A stretch of 64,000 nucleotides of DNA from Dicaeum eximium (taxonomy: Eukaryota; Chordata; Aves; Passeriformes; Dicaeidae), in NCBI GenBank assembly GCA_013396995.1, contig VWZP01009170.1, positions 248,001 through 312,000 on the forward strand, written 5' to 3'. Under the pieces are notes generated by a model, which worked only from the letters and a program-made list of their open reading frames with translations, searched no databases and had not been told where the DNA came from. The position numbers and the translations under genes were made by a program. Positions 13,470-26,300 of the stretch are shown here, in pieces; within the stretch, counting starts at the first letter, position 1; each line of letters begins with the position of its first letter.

Positions 13470-14758
13470 TTATATGATAGACAGATTACAGTGTTCGTGG
13501 GCTCCCATACTGAACTAAGCTACAAATGAAAAATAAGTCTTGCCTGCTCTTGAGATTTGTTGGAAATGTTACTATTTCCAACTTTCTTAAGCCACAGCTT
13601 TTACTTATTTTAAATGTCTTCTCTATCCAGTTTATACTTTTCCACACTATTTGTCACAAAAAAACAAGGAAGAAAGTGACAATAAGCATGAAATTTGTAT
13701 GGCATTGAAGTGGGCTGGGGCAGGTACCTGCACTGCAGGACTGTGAATGAGAACTCCCAGCTAGAGCCCTCAGCAATTTACTACTGTGATGCTCTGCACC
13801 CATATCATGTTGCATTCACAAATCTCAAGTTGGACCTTGCAGTTTTCATTCTCTTCTTCTGTTGTCCAGAAGCATATGTTGTTTTTATTTTTGCAGTAGT
13901 ATTTAATAATCCCCAGCAAGGATTACAGCTGTGTTGTTTGGCACAGCACACAATGTCTGCCCTGGAACCCTGCAGTCCAGGATAATGAACAGCATATACC
14001 AGAGAAGAAAAGCAGTCAATATGGATAAAAAATTACAAGTGTCCCTTCATTCATTGTCGCAGCAGAAATCAAAGGCAAATGTTTTACCTTATCACGTGCC
14101 TTCTACTGATCTTTGTCAACCAACAATAGTGGCAGAAATCAGGTTATGGAACCCAGGAACAGTTTTTAATAGTGTGACACTTACCCAAGGCTGACTGTAA
14201 GGTGACTGGATCAGTCTCAGCAGTTCTTGGGTGCAGCTCAGGACCTGCCATGGGGAAACCTGTTGCCCACATCTCCCATTCCTTGGCTGGGCTGGAACTG
14301 CATCAGATGCAGTAATTACCACAATTAATGAAGCAGGCAGTGATCAACACTCATGCTAAAGTTGCTTTGTGCCATTTCAGCATTAAGACATATTTAAACC
14401 TGCTATCTGTGGATAGAAATCTGTGAGTGTCTAAGAAGCCTACTGTTAAGAGAAAGTAGTTATAAATATTATTCTTCTCAAATTGAAGAAAATGGACATA
14501 ATTGAATGTAGTACTTGCTAAATAATAGCTGGTCTAATACACAACACAAGCACCCTGAGCAGTGACAGCCAAGGAAAGCAGGGAAATGCATGAGCTGGGA
14601 GAAGTGCCAAGTTCCTCATTCCCAGCACGGGCCCTCCAAAAAGGCATCAGGGTGTGTTCATGGTCAGTGCAGGAAAGTTTGCCCAGATATCACTTGAGAT
14701 CCAACTGCACTGTGCCAAAGAATATTTCCCTTGCTTGAGGTGTCCCTTCAGACTGTGG
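13470..14758. other. Non-coding stretch, no gene seen
   Basis: ORFs of up to 96 codons at 13695-14194 overlap in several frames without motifs. I see nothing else to annotate. Confidence 0.5.
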
Positions 14759-14777
14759 TTTATTATTATTATTATTA
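14759..14777. repeat. Short (ATT)n microsatellite
   Basis: Six perfect TTA/ATT units in a row. Short and unremarkable. Confidence 0.9.
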
Positions 14778-17700
14778 CTGCAACATCTGCAGGCCTGGCT
14801 GTGCTGAGAATTGTAGTAACAAGGGTGGTGGCTCTCACCTTTCTAATCTGCTGTCAGAGATAAGATAGGGCACACTGCCAGGAAAAACAAAAGCCTGAGG
14901 TTAAGGTGGGATGAAGAAGGAAAAATTTGGCATTTAACTATGCAGTACTTGGCTGTTTATTTGCTAAGCTTTAATACTTTTAATACACATCAGCACATGC
15001 ATATAATTTTATGAAGGCATAGAAAAAAAAGTAATTCACTCAACTGTTATATCTATGAAATTCTGGTAATGTTTCAGAATTGTAAGGATTTTGTGGTGAT
15101 TGATCAGTATTGCCTGAATTTTTTATTTTTTCCACCTGTGCTGTCTTTGATAGGCATTTGCCAAATGATTTTTATGATGACGCTTGTATAATTCAGCTCA
15201 GCCATATTTTGAGGCTGCTGTTAATCTGATCTGAAAAAAAAAAAAAGCAGTATCGCTCACTTCTAAAATTAATTTAAAACATTCTGAATGCCTGGATCAC
15301 AAATGTTCCATATCTAATTACCCAATGCCCTCTTTCAGTCTGTCATTGTATTACTTTTTTTTCCTCTTTTTAATATTATGGAAATGTAAAATAACTTGAC
15401 CTTGACTAGATACCTTGTGGGGATTCCTTTAAAATATGCAGTGAATTAGATGAATGCCCGTTGATAGCTAAAAGAATTTTAGCTCTTCTACTTCATAAGA
15501 GAGCTTTGTACTTGAGAAGCAGGAAAGTTTCTGGTGCTCATCCATTGCATTTTTATTAATTTGTAATATGTCAAATGAATAAGTGATCTCTCTTACTTTT
15601 GCTGATTAAAAAGTTCTATTAAGATCATAGATGATAAATATATATGATATAAAATGAACTGAGTTATAAATCCAAAATGTAGACATAAGTAATAAACCCA
15701 CCTTTTCTTCAACATCATACTCCATTTTTCTAATGTGTAGACACCTATTGTCAGCTTAATTATTATAAGGTAAGATCAACCTTAGTTAATCAGAAGAGAG
15801 TAAGACTGTCTTTGTAATAGTTAATTTTTTAAAAGTAGGGGAATAGAAATTTTTAAAAAGGAGGGGAATAGATGTATCTATGGTTGACACAGTACAGATA
15901 AGTTTAGATATAAGAAGACAAGAATATATACTAATAAACTGAATCAGAGTAACCAAGTATGTAGTTGGGGTTTATGCTTCATTGACACAAAGAGGGATAA
16001 CTTGCTGTTTTCACCTCAGAAATAAATATCATTGTTTCAGGTGCCAAACGCACCAAGCAGAAAGCTGATTTAATGACTGATGTGCTAGGGAGGAAGAGGA
16101 GAGGGATTACAGAGGCACCATAAGATTTCAGAAAAATGGGCAGATGTCAAGCTTATTGCCAGTTTTTTGAGTTGTCTAATTCCTGTGTAAAATAACTGTA
16201 AAATCATAAGCCAAGCCCAGCCACCATGTTAATCAGTTCAAGCAGTCAAGCAGCATCAGGGCTTTAGAAGAAATCCAAAGCTTGCTTTTAAACAGCTCAG
16301 GTTTTGTTTGAAGTGTGATCTTTGGGGTATGGTTTTTTCTTTAATGGATTCAGACTATATTGATCCAGGGTCTGTTTCCTGTGAGTGAGCACTTTTAGGA
16401 AGTCATTAATTAAGCTACAAGCTGAGTTTCATTCCTCCCTGTACAAGCACATTGGCTGCTGCTTTGGCTTTTGTGAGATCCATTGGGATCTGAAGTGTTG
16501 CACCCCGTGCATCTGAAGCTCCTGCTTATTCCCACATGAATTCTCTGCATGAGGAGAAGCAGGATCCACAAATTATGGCAAGCCTTGAAGAGAAGGCCAG
16601 AAGGCTGGCAAAACATTCATCCAAAAACCCAAGGAAGTCCTTTACCTGCTTGATTTGAGAGCCTGGGCAAGGAAAAAGCAAATTCTGCAAAGGGCCCCAG
16701 CACTGACTCTGCTCACACCTCACTAATTCCCATGGGTGGCCCTGTCTGGGACATCAGGCAGTGTCATCTTTGTGTCCCCCCCCCACTCAAGTGTAGTGTG
16801 CTATATAAAGATTTTGGAAATGACATTCCACACCTAGAAACAAATCAGTTTAAAATCCAGGACCAGTGGGAAATATCTAATTTTCCCCTTTTCAGAGTGT
16901 GTGTATGTACATTCGGGGGGAAAGGATAAGGAGAAGTGGTGAGTAAATTCAGACCTGAATGTGGTGGGTATTTTTGGGTTGCAGGTATTCATATGTTGGT
17001 GGTGCAGCCCTCATTTACTCTCACCACAAATCTGGCTGATTCTCCTTTCCTCAGAGTGGAGCTTGATTTATTTTATTTATTATTTTTCCACACAGCTTTA
17101 GTGCAGTGCTTTTGTGGCAGTTATGCAAATTACATGTCACACCACCACATATTTTCCACATCATTTGATTTGACCTTTAAAACTAATAAGAGAATTATCA
17201 TTTTTATGGGTAATTTGTGTTTCATGGTATGAGACAGCAGGATAGGAAGAACATCAGAACACAGGAGTTATGTTGCAGGATAGTACTGGAGGGCCATAAG
17301 TAGGTATCCAGTATACATCTGTGGCTGCTGTGAGGTCCTAAAGAGTAGATTAGAAAATATATTGTGGAATAAACTTCCCAGAGGGGAATTTTCTTTCCAA
17401 TAACCTTCAGTGAGCTCTGGGCTAGCCATTGTTCTTTTGGTTCCTAATTGTTTCTAATATGTGCTTTGATATCTTGTATAGTATATATATGGATGTGAAT
17501 ATGCATGTATTTCAGGTAATGTAATACAGGATATTAATCTTTCCATCCAAATGTTGATAGGTTATATCTCATGATACATGTGCATGTCTAATCCCACTCT
17601 AATCACACCAAACCTCTTCCTATTTTTTCCTTAATTAATCAATCCTGCTGGTTAAACATGCACTGTATAATTTTTCAGTTATTTTTGATGCTGCTACAGT

Positions 17701-20700
17701 CAACTTTTCTGTGCATCCACCTGCTAAACTACTTTGAAAGGCAAAATGCTAAAAGCAAACAGAATTATCTATATTTTGTCTTCCCCAAGACGTACAGAAC
17801 ACGCATGATTGCTAATAGGTTCATTAACAGCACTGCATTGCCCTCCTTTCAGCCTCCTCTTCCCTCAGAAAGACCTCTGGAAAGTTCAAAGTGTCAAGAA
17901 AATTGTTGCAGAACTGTGATAAGACATGATGTTCAAGCAGTGAGGACTTCCATAACACTGGCTAAATGCCTTATTAATCTAACATGTGTCAGGTGAGATT
18001 TTCTGTGTGTTCTGGATGATGCCTGGCAGGAGTGTAGGATCTTCTGTGTGGGCTCTTTTGGGGAGAGGGAGGCAGACTATTCTTCTGACAGAAAATTAGT
18101 ATTTCACATGCACTCAGCTGTGCTGGGAAATACCTGTATACAAAGCCCTAGGAGTGATGAGAGGGCTCCCAAATGGAATCGTGTACACCAATATTTTGAC
18201 CACACTTATCACTTCCCAGCTTCCCTCATGACTAACTTTTATATGGTATTTTCTCCTCTTATAATTTGGTTAGTCATCAACAATTTTGTTGCATTTTGTT
18301 CCCATTTTGCTCTTTCCCTGTTCCTCAGTTCCTCTCTAGACTCCTTTCTAACAGATGTTTGCTTGTACTGCCACATTTTGGGTGGGTGGTTCTGTGTCCC
18401 ACCACAGCAGAGCCATGTGGGACTCCAAGTACTTGAACATGAGGTTCTGCTCTAAGTTTATCATGCAGTGAAAACCAACCTTACACTATTGGTGTCAGAT
18501 CAGAAATCAAACCAAAGGAAAAAAAATCACAAGGCATTTTTGGCATAACCTGATTAATTTTGCAGTTACATAAGACCTGTGAGTATCCTGTAAATACTCT
18601 TCTCACCTTGAAAAGAAGATTGCACCTGTTCCTCCTCATCTTGCAATGCATTTGGTTCTTTTCCCACCTTCTGCTTCTTTCCTCATCTGAGCATGCTTTT
18701 TTCTTTTCCTTGACACAGCATATCTTCAGGCTTTTCTTCACATAAGAAATGTTACAAAAAATATGAAAACCATCTGACTTGAACACTGAGGTACCCAAAA
18801 ACTTCATGCCAAATTCCAGTTTTTTTCAAGACAAATTACAAAAATGCTAAAATCTTAGTAACTATAGCAGCACAAACACCACCACTACAATATGCCACAA
18901 CAGATTGTTCCATATGTCTTTATTTTTCCAAAGTTCCTTGGCAAACATTTCCATCAGTAAACAAGTCAAGCGAAAGAATTGTAAAATGGCCAGCAAAACC
19001 CCTCAGATCTTCTCTAGGTAGTGAAATAAAATTCTGCAGCTTATCACTATTATTCTGTTCCTCAGCCCCTCTGCTTTCACCCTGTGCTGGCTGACTACAG
19101 TTGTCTTTGTTTCTGCCCTCCCAATGAGGCTTTTGCCTGTCATGCCACCATCCTCTTTATACTGCAAGTTTATCAAAGCAATGTCATGTCTAAATGCTGG
19201 GTCTCATTCTCACCTGGGGAGAAAGTGTACACAGATCCATTAACTTTGTCAGAAAAATGACAAATTACATGAACTGCTCAGCTGGCACTGCATGTTGAAT
19301 GCAGCATGGCAGGCATCAATGGAACTGAAAAAAACATTAATAGTGCCAGTTCACTAACACTTAAAATGATGATTCATGTTTTTCCTATTATCTATTTTTC
19401 TTTGCTGTTTAATGTGCCGGTATCATCAGCATTTATTGTTGAATGAAATGCCTGGGGAATAGGCCAATTTATGCTGCATCTTAATGATGGGCAAACGCTA
19501 AAGGTTTGGGAGTTCTTAAGTGATTATTACTGGAATAATCTCTTGAAGCTGAAAAATATGTATTTCTACCATGCTAGTACATTTTACATATTTGTAAAAC
19601 TGGAATTGGAATATTGGTGAGTTTATGGAAAAGGTGATATGATTTACCAACATTTGAAACTCTCCTCTTGGGTTAGAAATGGAGGAGTTTTTGCCTGACT
19701 TTTATAACTACCTGGAATTCGAATGTTCCTTAAAGCTATATAAAATTACAGTAGATTGCACTGTAACATTTGTCTCTTCATGTATTGAAATAACCTGGAA
19801 AACTGTTAAATTCCCTGAAACCAGTAGAAGCTTTGTCATGAGCTTTGAAAAGAATGAATTTAACTTCCAGCTCTTAATGGTTTCACTTAGCACATAAAAA
19901 GATGTTTTGGCTGTGCTTTGACTTTGGCATTGGCTGGAGTTCCAAGTGGCAAAGAGGAATGAAAAAAATAATATAAGACAAATAAATATTTCATCAAACA
20001 CCCAATCTGATTTTAAAAACCTCAGAGATAAATGTCTAAATGTATCTTTTACTAATGAAAGGAAAAGGAGATATAACTGGCCACAGATGCAAAATATTGT
20101 GAATGTATCAATAGCATGTATCTTTAATAATAGAAATAATATAATTTTTAAAAATATCAAGATTATGGGGATAATACAGAAGAAAGGAAGGAGGAATATT
20201 TTTACTGGGCATTTGAGAAAATGAGAGAAGTCCAAGATACTTAGCTATGTTTAATCAAAATGTATAAGCAAGACTTAGGACAGGAATTGGAGCACAACAG
20301 CCTTTGCTCTCTTTTTATGGCCTGCTCAGTCCTGAATTCTCCTTTCATGCACCTTCCTGGGATGGGGCAGTGAGTGCCTGTGAGAAAAACTTTTAGATTT
20401 GGGAGGGTTGCATCCCTTTCCCTCCCCATCCCAAAGGGGGAATTGATTTAGTGTTCCATTGCTGAGGAGGTGGTCTTATGGATATGCTGCAGTGTTAAAG
20501 AAATGGGCAGTGTTGCTGAGAAACAGATCTCCTTGTAGAGCCCAGCTGCAGTTTGCACAGGGCATGGGGAACTGGACATTCTCATAAGCCATGATGTATA
20601 TCAAGTTGTGTGCTAAAATAAAATGTATTTTATTTTATTTCCCTTCTCTGAAAGAAATGTTCTTTACTCCAGAGCTCACTTTAGCTCTGTCCCCTGAATT

Positions 20701-22952
20701 AAAAGAGTGAGGGGTCTTGAGGGGGCTCTGTTGCTCCCACTTGGCTGGCCACAGTTTTTTATCAGAGCAGTATGCTTATTTTTCATAAGCAAAAGAAATC
20801 ATTAAGTCCAAGTCCTAGGCTGTCCCCTGATCCATTTTTAGCAATTTAAAACATTCATCACTTGCTTTTATGCCACCCTTCCTTGATGGACTGCACAGCC
20901 AGGCCTTTTCATCAGAGCTTTCGGAAAGCTGCATCCATCCGTCACCTTCCGTGTTTATTCCTCCCAGTGCCCTTTCACTGTGCTCATTTCTCTCTGTGCA
21001 GCATCACAAACCTGTGGCAGGTGAGCTGAACTGTGGGTTGCTTAAGCAGTGTCATGACCTGAGACTCCTGCCCTCACTAGCCTGAGTTAATTGTGACAAT
21101 GTGAGCAACAGGACTTTAACCCTGACTTTTCTTCAAGGAGCCTACACAATTCACACATAATTCCCATAATGAAACAGTGTTGAACAGCCTGGTTTGCCCT
21201 CCTTCCAGCATTTATTCCTGTATATCAAAGTGAGTTCCCAACAGGCTTAAAAAGGCAAGAGTACAATACCAACCCACGTGTGACCTTCTGTTGATTTATT
21301 CTCATCACCCAACAGGTGCCTCATAGAGAGTTCAAACTAATAAATGCTGAAAGACAAAACTAACAACCTTACAGTGAAACGTTGTCAGGGACAACTTCTA
21401 ATCCTCTCTGTTTTTATAACAGTGAAAAGATGAGAGGGGAAAAAAGAATAGGAAAAAGGGGAGGACGGGAGACAAAGAAGAAAATTCTGAAAGAGTTAGT
21501 ACCCCAGAGAGCTGCATAATGATTAACAATTCTTTTTTCAAATTGTAAGTGATTCCTTTTCAGTCCTGGATGACAATAGAATCATAACTTCATCAAAATT
21601 ACTTTGAATAGCCTCATTAATGACACACAGGCTTGGTTTGTCCCTGCCTCAATGACTGATAATATTTTCGTACCTGCAACTGAATGTGTGTTTAGCTTTG
21701 TCCTCCTCATTTGTACAGTGCATTCATACATATCAGATCATCTTCGTTTGTTCTTGGATGTTCAACATTTCAATAAGATGTTAGCAATAAAAGGGGGGTA
21801 AAAACGGAGGAGGATAAGATGAAGGTTTCTTTTCAGTTCAAGCTAACTAAACAATGGAAAGGAAAGTGTATTGTATCATCTGTAGAAAGCAGCCTAGTTC
21901 ATCCAATTCTAGGTGCAGAGAGTATTTAGAAAGCACAGGCCTTAAATATAATTTATTGAAGTATAATATTGCCTTCCTTGCATAGACTAGAGGTATTTTC
22001 TTCTAGAATAGCTGATTAACAGAAGCTCCCTTAAGAACAGCTGCACAGAGTATTCCTGTCAAGCCTCTACCTTGTATAATATTTTTTTGTATAAATATTT
22101 TTAATTAATAGATGTCTTCATCAAATACAAGAAAAAATTAAGCACTAACGCTCACCAGAGACCCTGCTATTAAAGTGATTATTTTAGATTTAGTTTCATT
22201 TGCAGATGTCGTTAATTTATTTTTAATAGATCGCTAATTTAGTTTTGTCTATTTCTTGTTCAGTTTTTGTAGATATTAGCAGGCTGTGCTTCCTTCAAAG
22301 CTTTCCCCTCCCTCTTTCTCCAGGCTCTGTACTCTCCACAGTGCATCTGTGTTTAAATTAGCTGGACTGCTGCAGGCTGAGATGGCGATTAATCTGCACA
22401 TCTGCCACAAGAGAGAAGTTAACAGCCTAGCTGAGGGACTCAGAGCAAAAAAACAGCATTACCACTGCAAGTCATCTGTTCTGTTTGGCAAACAGTAGTT
22501 GTGTCACACAGGGGCAGGCTGCCCTTGAAGTATCTTCTGTTGGAGTGAGTGGCAGTGGTATTGTTGTGCAGTACATGAACCTCCTTCTGTCAGCTTGCAT
22601 TAACCACAGAATTGACTCGTAAGACATTTGTACCTGGGGAGAGAGAGATGAGCAATGTCCTGCCTGTAACAGAGGGAACATCAGTGCCACAGCACAGAGC
22701 AGAGATAGCAGAGCAGGTTTCTTGGAGCTTTCTACAGCAGCCTGTCCAAAGTTCTCTGCTGCTGCAGCTCAGCTGCTTCTGCTTCATAGGTGTTTAAATT
22801 TGGGGTGTCTGTGCAAATGGACAGGATGAGGTGACTTCAGCAGCTGCCCTGTGCCCAGGAACTCAAACAACCCTTTACTTGGTGTCAGTCCCAGCAGTTT
22901 TAGGCTTGTGCACATAGAGTTCAGTGCACACAGAGCACTTCATTGCTAGGAA
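14778..22952. other. Long non-coding stretch; possible conserved regulatory DNA
   Basis: About 8 kb without a believable coding region. The 175-codon minus-strand ORF at 19708-20235 is an Ile/Leu/Phe-rich product of AT-rich DNA. Segments at about 15060-15240, 19400-19510 and 22150-22450 have balanced composition and scattered homeobox-type ATTA/TAAT cores, which conserved non-coding elements often show. That reading is inference only; I cannot align them here. Confidence 0.4.
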
Positions 22953-23313
22953 CAGGCTAAGAAATTTGGGGCTGTACAGCCTTGAGAAGAGAAAGTTGTG
23001 TGGAGACCTCAGAGCAGCCTTTGAGTATCTGAAGGGGGTCTGCAAATCAGCCAGGGAGCGACTCCACAGGAACTGTAGTGATGGCACAAGGAGTAATGGG
23101 TTCAAACTGAAAGGGGAGATACAGGTTAGATATACAGAAGAAATTCTTTACTGTAAGGGAGTTGAGACACTGGAACAGATTTTCAGTGTTCAAGGCCAGG
23201 TTGGATGGAGCTCTGAGCCACCTGGCCTAGCAGAAAGTGTCCCTGGTCATGGCAAGGGATTGGAACTAGATGACCTTTAAGGTCTCTTCTAACCTAAACC
23301 ATTCTATGATTCT
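22953..23313 (+). mobile_element. CR1 LINE, 3'-terminal fragment
   Basis: Chicken repeat 1 (CR1) is the main non-LTR retrotransposon of birds, and most copies are 5'-truncated as here. Recognisable landmarks in order are: CTTGAGAAGAGAAAGTTG near 22981; GTAGTGATGGCACAAGGAG-like sequence near 23080; AGAAATTCTTTACTGTAAGG near 23140; GTTCAAGGCCAGGTTGGATG near 23188; and TTGGAACTAGATGACCTTTA leading to ATTCTATGATTCT at the end. Against the family consensus as I remember it, about 40-45 bases are missing where CACTGGAACAG jumps to CAGTGTTCAAGG (around 23180). The copy is non-coding and presumably inactive. It lies in the plus orientation. Confidence 0.93.
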
Positions 23314-26300
23314 TTGTTTCTACAAATACAGTGTTCAGGATAGTAAGAGATGGAGCTAAATCTTCTTTACCCCTTTTAGACTAATACAAGAAGTGAAGAA
23401 ATGGAAAGTTTCTTCGCCTTATTAACTCTGATACAGAGGAATGGCATGCCTTTTGGTTTTTTTTTCACTCACACAGGAACTTTAAGAAAGAGCTATGAGA
23501 TTAATCAAGACCTTCTTTGTCCTAATTCTTAGTTGTTTTATTACATATGAGTGGTATTTCCTAAAGGGCAGTGCTGTAGTCTGGTCAGCTCTGCTCCACT
23601 GTAGTCAATATGTACTTTATCACTGACTTCAGAAGAAGCAGAGTACACAGGCAACTACAACAAGACAAGAAACTGCTGACTTTATATTGATTGAGAGAAT
23701 AAACTTCTCCAGCAGTGTCTCAGTTTCTAGCTGGGGGTATCTCTAGATTTAATTTTAATCAGATCTCTTCTAAAAGGGATTAAAAAGTGCTGGTTGTGGT
23801 GGGGACCATGGAACTTCTATCTTCTGGAAATATTTTTGTTCTACTTCTGTGGGGATAATTTTGACTCTTACCATTCTTAGACTGAATATGCATCATCACC
23901 TGTTAGATTTAAGTGTTTTTCCTTGTCAGTTTGCTGTCTCAGTCAGGAAACTGAGAATGTTCATTCATAAACTTTTCCAGTAAGTGGCTGGATAGAGACA
24001 GGTATTCATGATCATTTTTAGACATGCTATTAGTAAGCACATTATAGTAAAAGAAGACAAATATTAATGAAAAAGAAGAAGGAAATTATGATTATTGTCT
24101 CCAACCTCAAGATAATACTGGAATTTTTTTCTGCCATGTGTGTGATTTATTTTTTTACTTCTATACATTTTTCTTTTTTTCTGTTAAGTGTATGAAAGGT
24201 TAGGGGCTTTTTAATATTAGTATCATTCCACAAAGTATGACTTGCTTAAAGATATTTTTATGAACATACTCCATTTAGGGAAACAGGGTGTTTTCTCCAG
24301 CTGTGTTGTTACTTCTGTAAATGGTTCCTCCACAATAACTGTTTTCCTCTCCTGAAGAGTATGAAAGCAGAGATCCAGAATGGTTCCCCTGTTTAAGGAA
24401 GGATGAGTGTCTTATGAGATTAACCTAACTGGGTGTAGATCTGTGTGATCTTCCTGCACCTCTAAATTACCTCTTTCCTATGACAGCTGTTATTATCTCT
24501 TTCACACAGACCCTCTGCTGCACAATTCCTGTAATAACCTATGCAATCTTCATCCATTTAGGTATTGCCAAAGACCTACTGGATTTGGGGCACCATGAGA
24601 ATCTCCCAGGACCATGTTTTATCTAGGAATGAGATTCCTGTGGTTTGCCAGTTAATCTGAAACAGCCAAGCATAAATACATGTAGAGAAAAATCTGTTCA
24701 TAGCAACCTAATCTTATCAACACTCCTAAAATGAGCATAGGGGTAAGTGTGCAGCCATGAAGCCAAAGCATAGTTGCCCCTTTTGTGTCTTTTAAGTCAG
24801 CTCCAGTGACTTTAGGGTGTCAATCATGAAGCTAAATCATGATGAGGAGGTCACGGAATGCAGTCTGTGCATCCCCTACATCAGAAACTGTGAAAATTTT
24901 CCCAATAGGAAAGCTTATTCCTGGGCAGGGCTGTGGGTGACTGCAGAAACTCAAGAGCTCTGGGTGTGAGGAGCACTGTCCTAGAGACTTTGATAGAGGA
25001 TGAGATGTTCAGTCCATATCTAGAAATGCAGTGCTTGTCTGCTCACTTGCAGGCCAGCAGGTCTCACTAGCTTCAACTGAGAAACATAAAAAGTTACAAT
25101 ATTCTGAAGCAGAAGGGAATTTGGTAAAAATGGATGGAGACTCCAGGGAAGAATTGCAAGTTCTAGTTAAGGTGATATGAAAGCAAATTAATGTAAGAAG
25201 AAAAGGTTTGACAGCTGCATTATGAATGCATTAGCTGTAAATATGAAATGCAGCCTGCTTAGCAGAAACTGTGGATTATGTCCATCATCACTGGAATGAA
25301 AAGGTACTAATATTTATAGGGGTCTTGGTAATATTTCACAATGCCTTTTCCAATACATTTACAGGGAAGGATGTTACTTTTCTCTACTGCCAATGTCACA
25401 AGTTATTTTTGGCTGCTAAGGATTTTAAGTTTCATCTAGATGCCAAGGTAACCTTGGAGTATGTTAAGGAGACCTGGCTGTGGCTGTTCCTCTGTGGGTG
25501 ATAATTCAGCTTCTGAGGAGACACTGTCAGTCTCTCTGTCAGCCACACGTGGAGATGAGTGTCTGTGACGAAGTTGTGCAGCTTCAGCAGAACCCAGCAA
25601 TCTGGGCAATTCCCATCATCCTGGCTATGGAAAACTCTTCTGTTTAAATAAATAAAGTCCTACAAGAAAGAGCCCAATTGTATGCAAGATATTCTAGCTT
25701 CTGTATGCAAGATAATGAGACCATGGATTTTAAGAGTTGCTGGGAGTCTGAAAATAACTTAGTTCTTAGCAGAGATGGTGTTGGTGTTTGCTTGGTGAGT
25801 CCCCACTGTGTAAACAATAAATTTTACCTTAGACTGCAAGCTGTGTCAAGTACTAGGCCAGGAACAATTTACCTGGGGCTGTTCACTTCACAGATATACT
25901 GCTCTTTAATACATTCTGCTGTCATATAAATGTGGGCTACATATTTTTCTGAGGAAAAAAAGCCTGGTCATTGTTTTCCTTTTAATGCTACACAAAAATA
26001 CTTGCCCTTTGATTACTGCAGACTACAAAGCTGCTGTGCAGTATATGCTTTCAAAAAATACACCACAGTAAAACACAAGATTGTGTTTATTTGCAGAAGA
26101 AATGAGAGTTTCTTTTTCACTCTCCTGTGTCCAAGTGTTGTTGCAGGATGAAGTGTCAGGATGGATGGAACCAAAAGGACCCCAGGAGTATCATGGCTGT
26201 AATCAGTGTCACATCCCTGTGTTCTGCCTGTTCCTGCTCATCAGCATGTGAATGTACCCATCATCCTCACAGTCTTTGGCAACTTTGGGAGGTTGGACCC

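Noticed and set aside
19708..20235. 175-codon minus-strand ORF with hydrophobic stretches
   Set aside because: The apparent membrane segments are runs of Ile, Leu and Phe coded by A/T-rich triplets; no ordered topology or family motif.
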